From Setoptus koraiensis (taxonomy: Eukaryota > Arthropoda), in NCBI GenBank assembly GCA_048013815.1, contig CM106585.1:17050001-17114000 (forward strand): 64,000 nt of DNA. Reading direction: 5' to 3'. Position numbers and translations under genes: made by a program. The notes beneath the pieces are model-generated. The model had not been told where the DNA came from, ran no database searches, and saw only the letters and a list, made by a program, of their open reading frames with translations. Positions 10,701-21,527 of this stretch are shown piece after piece. Positions within the stretch are counted from its first letter, which is position 1; every line of letters begins with the position of its first letter.

Positions 10701-12610
10701 CTCAGCCTATTCATCAGTAGATCGGAACTTAGAGGTGAACGAGACTGGTTTGTCTGCTGCGATTGTTGCTGTTGTTGTTGCTGCTGTTGTTGTTGTTGAA
10801 GAATATTCGAAGAGAAAGGTGAATTATTTTGACCAAATGGAGCATTCGCAGAATTGAAATTGAAGAGAGATGCACTGGTGTTGTTTTGTTGAGCACTTCC
10901 AAATAATGAGCTACTAGAGTTGAAGGCGTCAAAACTCTGGCCCACAGTGTTATTTGTGCCAAATAGTTTCAATTCACCTCCAGGTTTTGTTTCATTCAAA
11001 GAACCTAAAGTTTGGGGGGCCTGAGATCCAAGGGTTGTCCCGAGACCTGTTTTCTGCATACTATCCACGGTAGGTGGATTGAATCGGATCGTGTTGTTGG
11101 TAGATCCAAAAGAGCCAAAAGTTGGAGTCCCAAGAGTGCTGCTTGCGCCGAATAGCGTGTTGTTCGGTTTGGTCTGAAACATTCCGGAGCTTGCCCCGAA
11201 AGTAGTGGCCGTTGAAGTTGGAGCACCAAAAGTTGTATTGGCTGTGCTAGTTGCTGGGTTGATTCCGAAGGATGTATTTGGTGTTTGAAATAGATTAGAT
11301 CCGCCGAGTGTACCAGATGTTTGACTACCAAATAAGCCTGTCTGTGGGGTGTTTTGTGGCTGTGTTTGACCGAAAACTGATCCAGTTGAAGGCGCCGCAC
11401 CAAAAACATTGGGACTGGTGAAGGTCGTTGATCCAAATGTGCTCGTAGTTCCAGTTGTACCTTGGTTGAATGTATTCTGTTGTTGGCCGAATGTGTTGGC
11501 GGTACTTGTGCTTGTGTTCAAGCCACCAAATGAGGTGCCAGTCGAAGGAAATATGGACGATGTTCCACTGCCCAAAACGTTGTTTGTTGGCTGAGGAGTC
11601 CCGAAGATATTGGATTGTTGGGCAGGTTGCTGATTTTGTAGGGTCTGACCAAAAACAGAGGTGTTGTTAGTAGCACCAAATGCCGTGCTTGTTGGAGTTC
11701 CAAAAGAGGATTGCTGACCGAAAAAACTGTTAGTAGTGGCATTTTGTGAGCCCTTTCTATTGGCTGCGTAATCCTCCATTCTTAATTCTTCAACTGATTT
11801 CGACTCGTATTCCTTCATTGCAGTAATATTCTGATGTCGAGTGGGTACGTTTTGCTGAGATCCATTCTTCTGTATGTAGTCTGTGCCTGTAGGTGGATTG
11901 AATCGAACTGTGTTATTAGTGGCGGATCCAAAAGAACCAAATGTCGGATTTCCTAGGGTACTGCTAGCCCCGAACAATGTGTTGTTTGGTTTGCTCTGAA
12001 ACATGCCAAAGCTTGCGCCAAAAGTGTTGGCTGTTGATGTTGGAGCACCAAAAGATGTATTGGCCGTGCTAGTAGCTGGGTTAATTCCGAAAGAGGTGTT
12101 CGGTGTTTGAAATAGATTAGATCCGCCTGTTTGGCTACCAAATAAGGCAGTCGTTTGTGGGGTGTTTTGTGGCTGTGCTTGGCCAAATACTGACCCGGTC
12201 GATGGGGCCGCACCAAAAACATTAGAGCTAGTGAAGGTCGAGCCAAATGTGTTCGTAGCTCCTGGGGTGCCCTGATTAAATGTATTCTGTTGTTGGCCGA
12301 ATGTGTTGGCGGTACTTGTACTTGTGTTCAAGCCACCAAATGATGTACCAGTCGAAGGAAATATGGACGAAGCTCCACTACCCAAAATATTGTTTGTTTG
12401 CTGAGGTGTCCCGAAGATATTGGATTGTTGTGCAGGCTGCTGATTTTGTAGGGTCTGACCAAAAACAGAGGTATTGTTAGCGGCTCCAAAAGAGGTGCTG
12501 GCAGCGGCGCCAAAGGTCGGCTGTTGACCAAACTGATTCGGTTGACCGAATGACGTGTTGGTTGCATTATTATTCAGCCCAAAAGTCGGATTGTTGTTTG
12601 GTTGAAACAT
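7727..12610 (-). CDS. NUP98: Nuclear pore precursor Nup98-Nup96
   Basis: A single-exon precursor of 1627 residues that is cleaved by its own autoproteolytic domain into Nup98 and Nup96, the FG and scaffold subunits of the nuclear pore. Residues about 1-620 are GLFG/FG repeats, interrupted at about 237-286 by the GLEBS motif that binds Rae1/Gle2 (FNPPTGTD, then ITAMKEYESKSVEELR). A poly-Gln run follows near 605-617. The autoproteolytic domain ends WVFAVKHFSKYGL; cleavage is expected between Phe982 and Ser983 of HFS. The Nup96 part is then about 645 residues, clearly shorter than the roughly 940 of the human protein. It stops just after WLVEKLKIPKEF, where my recollection of the human protein continues for well over 150 residues. 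The FG region contains a tandem duplication (see findings). It is divergent from RPA12. Confidence 0.97.
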   Translation of the reverse strand: MFQPNNNPTFGLNNNATNTSFGQPNQFGQQPTFGAAASTSFGAANNTSVFGQTLQNQQPAQQSNIFGTPQQTNNILGSGASSIFPSTGTSFGGLNTSTSTANTFGQQQNTFNQGTPGATNTFGSTFTSSNVFGAAPSTGSVFGQAQPQNTPQTTALFGSQTGGSNLFQTPNTSFGINPATSTANTSFGAPTSTANTFGASFGMFQSKPNNTLFGASSTLGNPTFGSFGSATNNTVRFNPPTGTDYIQKNGSQQNVPTRHQNITAMKEYESKSVEELRMEDYAANRKGSQNATTNSFFGQQSSFGTPTSTAFGATNNTSVFGQTLQNQQPAQQSNIFGTPQPTNNVLGSGTSSIFPSTGTSFGGLNTSTSTANTFGQQQNTFNQGTTGTTSTFGSTTFTSPNVFGAAPSTGSVFGQTQPQNTPQTGLFGSQTSGTLGGSNLFQTPNTSFGINPATSTANTTFGAPTSTATTFGASSGMFQTKPNNTLFGASSTLGTPTFGSFGSTNNTIRFNPPTVDSMQKTGLGTTLGSQAPQTLGSLNETKPGGELKLFGTNNTVGQSFDAFNSSSSLFGSAQQNNTSASLFNFNSANAPFGQNNSPFSSNILQQQQQQQQQQQQSQQTNQSRSPLSSDLLMNRLRTLPYGDTSITQDDLSQAKFTTDPRTLNQYKMSAKTNSILTKPSSADRARPNSVLFDGLDDPTGDDMKCALDVFVPKRNIKKLVLKSKTNSNASEAEIESPDESPSMIARDNIIPNINESDDINDIENSPNRTSLSMNQSLNVRDVTSRSSLADYSRNLTSPETLSVSNASSPSSNDSSRNRAPPEPFTMNLTSSKSGVTLNRLDYQTQPSLDELERLYNPETKTCIVNKFLIERNQYGSILFEQQMDIKGLNLDEIVHIRRKEVVVYPDDNNKPPVGQGLNRPATITLHQVWPVDKKTHEVIKDINRLNLMKYSETIENATIRKGARFIDYRPQTGSWVFAVKHFSKYGLTEDDETVQPVQVNSQARRNQLPIIVSDMGPPTTIPPSSQRPVEQRVVLERREHNKSLSSLSHATIMEQNMETYLDAAERQTPKREENNRADRSNLRYNGTIEQIYPGMSSSLLSSRSGDSNLSGSKTKNEQEVDSNILADLAMNPFALAPIFSEKYVELDLIRNSIFDDEDKINESKAFNKSHNDSKRAISVHGTKRIALHSPNNSGFFQDKICAQDVSAPKQPKIRDMKLKPDLFAAQNKLIKDVSAVRVSGSPKIRFINGSRTFSMIQGDSVTLHELKIVPSITDGQLGEKLDHKLDRYLTSHSIVTQLQMKPTLAPYIETDDYIDSAESHDLLHALYGNLTTDGPYAKQNERLLRVIDWLSSKNLKLPVPTNIYQRIIYHLTCDRYDLASSVAMDGNHPRLALLVSSANVNKDLMIEQLDMWRMSCADQYIDKELLKIYVLLAGLTDWKTSDNKPIDCLKGLEWTQQLSLLILHVSSFVSEPDKYGFHLLPQFLKRLDTDTNDVDFHILSRNNPSTILSAASRMNLSEEWFLLESLKSFHIICTEMEWADSDIIHCNMVAQLGAIDLRWACFIALHIVNNDIRNKVLIKCLEQNIGQICPNEKYTNNVKDISKCQEIETWLVEKLKIPKEFIENAKI
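11050..12480 (-). repeat. Intragenic duplication inside the Nup98 FG region
   Basis: Two copies about 600 nt long lie 810 nt apart (for example 12421-12480 and 11611-11670, nearly identical). They encode residues about 46-242 and 316-515. The second copy ends with a fragment of the GLEBS start (FNPPTVDS), whereas the first runs on into the full GLEBS motif. Confidence 0.9.
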
Positions 12611-12951
12611 ATTGTCACTTGTATTCCTTTCAAGATATTAAGACAATCTCACTGTATTAACTAATAATAATTCTAGAATTGATACCATGTTAAACCGCGG
12701 AATACGTTGCTTTTCTACTCACAATTGTCAATGCATGAACGTTGCTCGAAGATCATGATAAAATACACCCAGCGTTTGAGCGCTAATTTCAAATGTACCT
12801 AGTGGAAAAGCGTGCTCAAATTGTGTTGTTGCCAAAGTTGGCACGTTGTATCGGACGCATCAATTATCGTCAATTATTCATTGCAGTTCTGTGATGTTTA
12901 CCAAGATAATTGGAATTAGACTATTACACTTTGCACACTATTCTAAGTAGT
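12611..12951. promoter_or_regulatory. Shared promoter region of Nup98-96 and RPA12
   Basis: Only 341 nt separate the two start codons, which point away from each other, so both promoters and 5' UTRs must fit here or overlap. I see no clear TATA box. Inferred from layout only. Confidence 0.5.
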
Positions 12952-13254
12952 ATGGAGAATTTTTGCAAAAAATGTGAATCAATTATAGCCCTCAATGAAG
13001 ATAGTTGCTCATGTGGCTTAAAGGTCCATGCTGAACCTAAAGAGCAAGTTATTCGAGTGCGATTTAATACTAGGAAAAAAGAAATACAGGATAGAGATGA
13101 AGAAGATGGACCAGTGGTGGAAAAATTCTGCAATACTTGCAATGAACTGACTGAACAGACGTATTTTACCTTGCAGATAAGATCGGCTGATGAGGGTCAG
13201 ACTGTATTTTATAAGTGCAAAAAATGTTCTACTAAAACAAACGAAAATTCCTAG
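12952..13254 (+). CDS. POLR1H: RNA polymerase I subunit RPA12
   Basis: A 100-residue subunit of RNA polymerase I that helps RNA cleavage and termination in rRNA synthesis. It has two zinc ribbons: an N-terminal one (FCKKC, then CSC) and a TFIIS-like C-terminal one (CNTC, then CKKC) carrying the family's acidic signature RSADEGQTVFY, whose Asp-Glu pair reaches the active site. The C-terminal ending TNENS also fits RPA12. RPB9 and TFIIS were considered, but the short length and the exact RSADEGQT motif favour RPA12. The ATG at 12952 is chosen because the first zinc ribbon begins immediately after it; there is no upstream ATG in frame. AATAAA follows at 13449-13454. Confidence 0.92.
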   Translation: MENFCKKCESIIALNEDSCSCGLKVHAEPKEQVIRVRFNTRKKEIQDRDEEDGPVVEKFCNTCNELTEQTYFTLQIRSADEGQTVFYKCKKCSTKTNENS

Positions 13255-13731
13255 ATTGGTCGCAGATTCACGCATATGAACAAACGAATCGTCTGGGTGT
13301 CAGGTCCGCCCGTTCATTCGACGCGTAAGAGCGATTTTGCTGAAGATAGTGACAAAGCTCCTCGAGGATTCATATGTAACTAGAGAAAAAGGGAATTTAT
13401 TGGCCAAGATACGAAGCGTCAACAAGTTGTTAATTTTTTTTTTCATTCAATAAATATATACACATAGGAAAGTTTGCTCTATAGCTAAATAAGAATAGTA
13501 TTCTGTATTATTAAATTTTAATAACTAGGTATCTTGAGCTATGACTACTTGATTACCATTTCTGCCTACACAACTCAATATACAGCACGGTAATAATACT
13601 TTTTTCAATAATATGATTGTTTACTGTCGTTGCACTATTAAAGCCAGCTGGCATGAGCATATGAGAGTAGTAATTTCTCTTCTCTCGTTGTTCATGATTC
13701 AAATCGAACCGAGTCGCTAGTTATACTGAAT
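13255..13731. other. Convergent intergenic region
   Basis: 3' flanks of RPA12 (+) and SLC34 (-). AATAAA at 13449-13454 probably ends RPA12. The rest is AT-rich, with nothing recognisable. Confidence 0.5.
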
Positions 13732-15663
13732 TCACTGATTTTTATGAAATGTAAAAAAAATTGCTAACGATATCCCGGGAGTTAGCAAGAACACCACTAC
13801 CAAATATGCAATACTGAACCATCTATTTTTAACACTTAATAAACCAAAATGCTTGGAGGCCCATAGAGGTAGCATGGTGTAGGGGAATACGTAAAACATG
13901 AATATACCGGCAACATTGAATATAAAATGACACAAGGCAATCTGAAGTGTCTCTCTTGGGTATGTAGAGTTGCTGGATAGAGCGGCTAGGATACCTGTCG
14001 TTGTGGTGCCAACATTAGAGCCCAAAGTTAGCTCATATATCTGCATCAGCGATAAAACGTCGCCGCCCGCTAACGGCACGAGCATGGATGTGAAGACACC
14101 GCTACTATGTAGAATAATGGTTACAACCATACCAACGAAGATGAATATATATCCAACTAGGCATGGGTACTTGTATTCACGGCGCGCGAGATCACTAATC
14201 CAATTAGTTAATTTTCCACTGGTGTTGATAGAAGTGATAGAGAAGAATGAAGTTCGTTTCAGTGTATGCGAAAGTTGAACTGTACTAGTGGGATACTAAT
14301 GATCTATTACTTACCCTAACATAGATTGTGTTGTTCTCACAACAAATATCAAGCATGTGAACAAGGTAACTAGAGCTATAAGCAACAACATGAGGCAGAC
14401 TGCGTCATCGCTCAAGTCAGTTTGGCTGAACAATGATGAACCTAGATATCCGGTATGGGAGAAGAATAGTTTTAGAAAGTTAAATTTACTTGTTTGCATA
14501 GTCACTAGGGAGATGTATGTGTAGGGCTCGAATTTTGTTCACTTACATCTATCTTTACAATTTGATATGTTATCTATTGTATAATTAGAAGTCGAGTTAA
14601 TATCGCAGCAACGTTTTATTATAGATTCTGTCGAATTGAGCGGTTCATTCGGATTGACTGTACGCAATTTAACTTCGTCAATGTAAACGATCCACTTGAC
14701 GACGGGCTGAACTAAAAAGCTTAAAAATTGCAACTCCCCAACATCGGGCCTATTCTTGCTTGTTCCAATTAATTCCAGTAACCATAGCGATGATTTCTCA
14801 AGGAATCCCGTTAGCAATTCAAATGGCAATAGAAATACTACAGACAGTATGTTGTACATATCGTGCACAATTCCAGCAGTTATTGCGATACCAAAGTTCT
14901 TCTTGTCACCATACTCAATTAATGAAACAATTGTGTTAGTTACTGAAGTTCCAACATTTGCGCCCATGATAATAGGTATACCTTCTTTGACACCGATAAC
15001 ACCAGATCCAACCATTGTTACCAAGACAGATGTTACCGCCCCAGAGCTTTGAACTATAATAGTGGTGATGATACCTACCATGAGGCCCATGATGGGATTC
15101 TCGAGGATGGGCGATAGTTGGCCAGTGTGATGAACTGACGTCAATTTGAATGCCTCGCTCAGCAAACTTGATGAGCACATGAAAAAGTATAATGTTGAAA
15201 ATATTGCTAACAATTTAAGCGCTACCTTAAAGTTAGACTCGTTCATTCTCTTAATAATAATACTGTCACTTAGACCAGTGTTAGCACGACGTTCTAAGTT
15301 ATTTAAGGCTATGGTATTGTTTGTTTTAGCTAGGGGATCGCGTTCACCAACATCACTGATCTCTAGCTTACCGGCCTCCATAATCGCCGGGTGACTATTT
15401 GAATTAATTGTTGCTAAATTATTTTGACTAACTGATTTGTGGCTATTAGTACTATTAATCATGTTGTTTTCCTGTAGTTGCTGTTCTTTTGCTGTCGAGA
15501 TATCATTCTCTTTAATAGGATGAACATGGTGAAGATTTGAGAAGGCACCCGATGATTTTGGCATTATTGTATTTGTTGTGGTAGATGGTTTGTCCAGGGA
15601 ATCTAATTTCTCTATAATTACTTGTGAAATGACGGCTGCAGTGTTATTGTTTGATGATGTCAT
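13732..15663 (-). CDS. SLC34: Sodium-dependent phosphate cotransporter, SLC34 family
   Basis: Plasma-membrane Na/phosphate cotransporter. Three exons: 15663-14547, 14504-14315 and 14218-13732, giving 597 residues; the introns are 42 and 96 nt with GT-AG ends and keep frame. The family's inverted repeat is plain: QSSGAVTSVLVTMVGSG with IIMGANVGTSVTNTI in the first half, and HSSGVFTSMLVPL with LTLGSNVGTTTTGILAAL in the second. In the vertebrate proteins I know, both halves carry QSSS; here they read QSSG and HSSG, so the second Gln is replaced. A long cytoplasmic N-terminus (about 150 residues, Asn/Ser-rich) precedes the first membrane span, and a Cys-containing extracellular loop lies around the exon 1 end. 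Start ATG 15663 is chosen over one 14 codons upstream (15705) on context only. Confidence 0.9.
14505..14546 (-). other. 42-nt intron of the SLC34 gene
   Basis: GTAAGT to CTAG; 42 nt in total. Removal joins CKDR to LTMQTSKF in frame, ahead of the segment LSDDAVCLMLLLIALV that the family has at this point. This is close to the shortest that spliceosomal introns get. Confidence 0.85.
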
Positions 15664-17390
15664 CTTGTTTGTGTGTGCTTTTATTATTGTCACTTTCCAG
15701 TGCACAAACGATGTGTTGTGGAAAACTATCTAGAAATAGTTGACGAATAGTTTTTGTTTTGAAAATCGAACTTTATCTGGATGTTGAACCTTGTTGGTGG
15801 GGCTGTTGTTGTTGTTGCGTCCACACCGTTGTTATTAGACGGATTCAAGGTGATCAATGAAACAACGAGCGTCTAGTCGTCAAAACTAAATGGTCGAATG
15901 GTTGAACTTTTAGTCCCGAGCGCTTGTTTGTGTTAAGTCGAGATGGCTTTACACGCAAATGATATGTCGTTGTCGTTTTTGATTGCGACATAAATTGATT
16001 GTGTTCTCGATAGTTTAGTTGGGTTAAGTTTGATCTAGTGAACTACTTAGCGAGCGATCAAGCTAGCCAGCCAGTCAGCGTTCAATTGAAGAGTGTGTGT
16101 GTGTGTGTGTGTAATAGGTTAGCAGTTTGTCGCAGTGCAAGTGTAGGCGTAAGAGTGTGAGTGTTGATTATGCGGTGATGATTAATTGATTAACCAAACA
16201 TTGGCGATGAAGCACCATTGAGTGGCGCTATTCTCGATAGCGGCGGCGGCGGCGTCGGCTGCTGCAATATAATTGTGTGCACTGGCAACAACAGCAACAT
16301 CAACCATGAGCAACAATTAACACTTGCTAGCTAGAGAAGTTATTGATGAGATACATATGGACTGGTATGGACTCTTGGAATCCCTGCCACAGGATTCTGA
16401 AGTTAGCCGGGTGTTGGCGGTTGGCGAGCGAGTATTTTGTTGTTGCTGTTGTTGCTGTTGTCGTCGTCGTCGTTGTTGTTGGTGTCGCTATTGTTGCGTG
16501 ATGTGAGCCGAGCAGAGTTGAATGATCAGTTGTATGGGTGACAATATTGTCAAAAGTACTCGTACTGATTGTGTGAGACGCTGCTGTTGTTGGCGCCGTC
16601 GTCACCACCTTTGCCTATTTTGTCCTATTTGTTTGTTCCTAATTTTAGCGCTTTATAGATTATTATTTTTCTATTAGTCGTATTGTGCAGCATTTATGGA
16701 ACTGTCAATGTGTTCGGTCATCTGTGTGCGTGTGTGTGTGCGTGTGTGTGTTGCGAATAATAAAAATCTTGATAAATATAATTGTTGTTTATCGTTTGAT
16801 AACCACGGCTCATGACGATGACGATCGTACAACAACGACATTTCCATGGATTGTTCCTAGCTCGCGAGACATGACATGACACACAATAGTAGTAATATAA
16901 TAGAACAACAAAAAATATCCTCAATGCCTAGTTAGCAAGTTGTCGTCTTGCTATTGTTGCTTTTTGTTGTTGTTGTTGTTAAGTGTTGATAGTGATACGA
17001 TAATGCAATTTTCGCCTATTAGTATTAGTATAATTGGGTAGTATACTACACTATACTGGTATACTGTTACTATCTCAAATCTGTCTCATAACTATTATTA
17101 GCGATACTATTGTTGATCTCCACTATTATTGATATTAATAATAGTAATAATAATAGCGATAATAAGTATCCGGCTAACAATGTAAATCATATAGGCAGCG
17201 AGAGGGACAATATCTGAAGAAATAGACAATATCAATCATGAAGCGTGATGCAAACGCTGCTGCCGCCGCTCACTACACACAGATAAAAGAAGAACACGGC
17301 ACCGCTACACACACATTTGTATACAACAACCAGCTAATAACATGGCGAAAAGCATGGGCCGGCCTGCAGTTCCCCTTATTGCACACACAC

Positions 17391-17431
<41 letters not shown>

Positions 17432-18531
17432 ATCAAACATCGGCTTCAGAAACTGAGGGATACAACACACACACACACACACACTGCAGATTTGCGTACA
17501 TAGTGCACGAGAAACATTGGTCCATCACTATGTTATAGCTACACGCTGAGGCGGCTATAGCAAATCTCCAATGCTCTACCAAATGCCTGTGTTTGTGCAC
17601 TATACTATGCGTATGTACAGTGTGCTGCTCTTGTATTTGGCACACATGCTCATGCGTCACGTCGCGGGGCCTTACAGGCTGCCCCCTTCATCCTCGTTTA
17701 GCACTTCTGCATAGCACTGTTCACCACCAGTTATCTCTATAGACACTACTAATGTGCGGTCTTCTATGCATTACCTAACAATAACGCTGTCTTGGCACAC
17801 TTTTGACCAGTCTGCTTGTGTGCGCACTGAGCGAGCGCGCGATTCACACATCGCAACTGTGTGTCTAGACTCTAGAGAACAGTCTAGACTCTCGAAGCAA
17901 TCGCGGCAATCGTAAAGCTACCATATTGAATCACGTAACCTATAGCTCATCATCATCATCATCATCGTGTAATGTAAATTTATTATTGTGCGAAAGTAAA
18001 TCCGGCCAACAAACATATCACACGCCGCCATTGCGCTTGCATATAAACCGGCAACTCTCGCCATGTTGTTGTTTGCACGGCTTTACATGTTCCCCTTTAT
18101 CCCCTTACTTCTCCTCCTTACTATTACTCATATTTCGCTCGCTCATTAAGCTCGCTAGATACTGTTAACGACTCCTACTAAATCAATACTAGACACACAC
18201 AACATCAAAAAGATTAGCCAAGAGAAATTTGAGATGTGAGAGACTATGCCATCGCAAGCTGGCTTCAAGTGTTCATGGAGCACTACACCTAAAGATGATT
18301 GTGAATCCAGATTGTTATTGCATCGACTTGTATTGTAACGAAACTTGAATAACACTTCAAGAAAACTGCATAACTGAAATAAGTCTATTCATACGGTACA
18401 AAATATATAACATAAAGTAAAAAATCTCGTAGTAGACTTTATCATGTCAAGTGGAAATTTTCACTGATCAAATCAACATGGTTAATCATTTGGTAATAAT
18501 ATCATTCTTGTTTCTCGCAACCAGATTGTCA
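15664..18531. other. Intergenic region with microsatellites, no gene seen
   Basis: Contains the SLC34 promoter side at left and the 3' flank of the transposase-derived gene at right. Simple repeats include GT runs (16092-16111, 16730-16750), GTT/GCT runs (16437-16498, 16960-16980), a CA/CG run (17382-17430) and CA at 17467-17484. A short palindromic cluster built on TCTAGACTCT lies at 17863-17898. The open frames here are translations of these repeats. Confidence 0.5.
17382..17430. repeat. (CA)n microsatellite with CG interruptions
   Basis: Alternating CA dinucleotides with two CG substitutions; a second CA run follows at 17467-17484. Confidence 0.95.
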
Positions 18532-20920
18532 TTACTGAGAATTTCCATTCACTTGGGTGTTCTTCTCTAATTCTTGGATTTTGGCTAGAAGTTCACGATT
18601 TTGTTGTTGTTGTAATTCAAACGCGCTTTCCAATTGTTGTTTGTGTTGCTTTTCTAACAACAATTGCTCAGACAGAGTTTCATTCTGAGTTTGCAGTTCG
18701 TGCACAATTAAATCTATTGTTTCGTTACCATTTACTAACGAAGTCTCCATGTCATCACTGCTTGCCGTAATTGGTAAATTGAATGCTTGAGGGAGATTTA
18801 TCGCTATAGTCCCGACATTTGAGTGATCACTATCACCTCCGGGACAACAAACTCTGTGGATATGCTTACACATATTTAAATTTATGGTGTAGTCTAAACA
18901 GTTACATCTATAACAATGAACACATGATCTACATGTGACACACTTGATTTTACATGGACATTCTTCTGGCCTTATATCTTGTTGACGGACCTCAAAATAT
19001 TGTTCGCTGACATTGTCTGAAGGTACTAGCCAGTACGTTCTCTCAACAGCAATCTCATACACTAATACTTCTGTCTCAACACTTTTTGCATGACGATTCA
19101 CTATTGATTTCATTTTCGATTGACTAGCTTCTTCGAGAGCTACGAGATGGTTGAATTGGTCGTCTTCAAACAATGACATTAATCCAGATATTGACTTGCA
19201 TAATTTCTTTGAGTTTTTACCTTCTTTGTAAGCATTTTTAAATTTTTCATGTAATGTAAGTAGATGAGAGTTGGACGGACCCGACTGCTCTTTGCGTAGG
19301 CAATTCGACCAAATTTCAATATTTTGCCTGAAATTCTCGTCGAAATATTCAACAAATTCTTTCATTTGAGCGTCTTGTTTATGCTGATCAATTGTGGCTT
19401 TTAAGATTCTAGTAAACTTGGAACGATCAGATTCCAACAAGAGAAGTTTCAGGTCCTTCTTCAATTTTCGTAATTTATCCCTACTCGTAACAAGATCGAA
19501 CTTCTTGAACCAATTATCTTGAACGGTCCAAGGTGCTAGTAAATTAAAAGCTGGCTTTGACATTACTTCTGCCCATGCCTCGTAGAAGTCATCAAGCTCG
19601 TCAGCGATGATCATTTTAGTTGTGATCTCTCCCACTTCATCTTTGATGATTGTGAAAAAAACTTTAAAAATCTCTAGATCAGTCCTCGTAGAATATAGGA
19701 AAGCAACTGGGAACCCTTGTCTTTGTGTCCAGGACGTTGAAGAAAAGTACAGAAAAGAATTGTTAGTGGTTATGAGTTAACAGATAGTTATAAAAACAAG
19801 TTGTGATTTGTGCTACAAATACATACCCTTCATCATCTATCACCGAGACAGCAGCCAAGTGCAAATATTCACAATGTACATTATGCGTAGAGTCAATTAC
19901 GATGCAAACGTGACCACGTTTCTTCAACATCTCTCGTTGACCATCTTTCATGATGATCAGCATGAAATCGTCCTCTTTAAGTGCTGGAAATCTTTCCATA
20001 GTTTCTGATTGTGATTTGTAAAAAACCACGGAGCTATACTCGTTATATTCCTTCATTTCACTAATCCACGCCTCCACATTGACTAGATCATAATTGTGTC
20101 TGATCAATTTAGAATCTAGATTCAATGAATTAATTATATTGTGTATATCTTTGGTAGTGGTGAGATGTAACCTGGATGGATTGTTTGTCGTGTCAACAGA
20201 ATCTCTAATTTGTTTTATGATATCCTTTTTTGGCACTCCTTGAGCAAGTTTTTGTACAATCAAATCTCTATCTCTGTCAGACAGATCTAAATGTTTAAGC
20301 TCGAAGTCATGGCCCACGTGTGACTTGACATATCTCACATCAACGCAATCATCCTCAATATTAATAGTAACATTCATGGATGCAGGACAACGGCCATTAA
20401 TCTTGCGACTGCCTTGCTTCTTGAGGGCTTTCCGCGTTCTTGCTTTGCTAATATAGTATCCTGACCTATTACAACTGTAATAGATTTTTTGTAAATCATC
20501 TGTTCTTTTGACACCGCGAGATTTTATGAATTGTGACACAGATTCTCGTTCAATCGCTTGTTTCCATTCTATGAAATCGTTAAAAGTTGAGAATCTGTAA
20601 TTTTCGATGTTTATTTGAACCTCGTGGTCCTTCTCTAGATGGCTATTATATAAGGACGAGGAAGAGAAGACATTATCGCATAGCGCACATTTTACGTTAT
20701 TGTAAGGCGAAGAAACATTCTGTTGATGTATATTCCGGAGGTGCCTGTTTAAATTTGAGTTTGCTGAGAATATCTTATCACAAATGTAACATTGGTGATT
20801 ATATGAGTTAGGGTCAACATTGCCTTCATTAGTGTGGCAATTAGAATTTTGGCCTTCGTTCGAAGAATCAAATGTTAATTCAGATGTTACGGACTTGTCT
20901 CCGGTTGGTGTATCCATCAT
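18532..20920 (-). CDS. Domesticated MULE-transposase-like protein with C2H2 and SWIM zinc fingers
   Basis: Two exons, 20920-19827 and 19720-18532, joined by a 106-nt intron (GTATGT to AAAG) that gives DDEGQGFPVAFLYST at the junction; about 760 residues. Order of parts: two C2H2 fingers (CYICDKIF near 44, CALCDNVF near 78); a FAR1/WRKY-GCM1-like zinc region (YYSCNRSGYY, GRCPASMN, HVGHDFE); a MULE transposase core whose first Asp is in VIDSTHNVH and second in MIIADELDDFYEAW; a SWIM finger (CNCLDYTINLNMCKHIH); and a Gln-rich coiled coil at the C-terminus. The CxxH motif expected after the second Asp reads APWTVQDNW, so its Cys and His are lost, and I cannot place the third acid. No terminal inverted repeats were seen. 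Probably a host DNA- or protein-binding gene derived from a Mutator-type transposase; a decayed transposon is the alternative. Confidence 0.8.
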
Positions 20921-21527
20921 AACAAATAAATTAAAATAATAAAATGAGCAAACTGTATAATTAGGTGATGATTTTTAATATTGATCACTAAACTTTGTCG
21001 AACAAGTGTTTGCAAGAACTTGCAAGGAATCGGGCCTGGACTTGGTGAATGAGAAAAAGAGGAAAAATTATTTATTTTTATTTGTTGTGATCCGTCGCTA
21101 ACTAACTTCACTCCCATCTCCCTTGGAACACGCCCCTTTTCTCCCACATCTCCCCGAAAAATCTACCGTTCCCTTCGGATCACTTCCGTAACAATGCAGA
21201 TTTTTTTTATTTGTTTTCACCAGAAAGGGAAAACTCTATGGGATATTTACACGTAAAGAGGGGTCACGCTTCTTTTCTCCATACACGATTTGTGCGCCCG
21301 CGCATGAACGAAGAGGGGAAAACCGAATGAAATTCAAACACGTAAAAAGGGGACGCGTGTATTCAATTCAACATGAATTCAGGGATATTTTGATGCTCAC
21401 GCCTTTTGAAATCTGCGCTTACAACAACACGCAATAAGAATAGTTTTGAACACGTTATTTTGAGCAATGATAATACTTAAAACGTGCTATTATTATTAAA
21501 TCAATCAATTTTCTTTAAAACATCAAA
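20921..21527. other. Intergenic region between divergent genes
   Basis: Holds the 5' sides of the transposase-derived gene (-) and the Utp12-domain gene (+). Several short T-rich and A-rich runs are present. No WD40-like coding sequence is visible upstream of the Utp12 gene. Confidence 0.5.
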
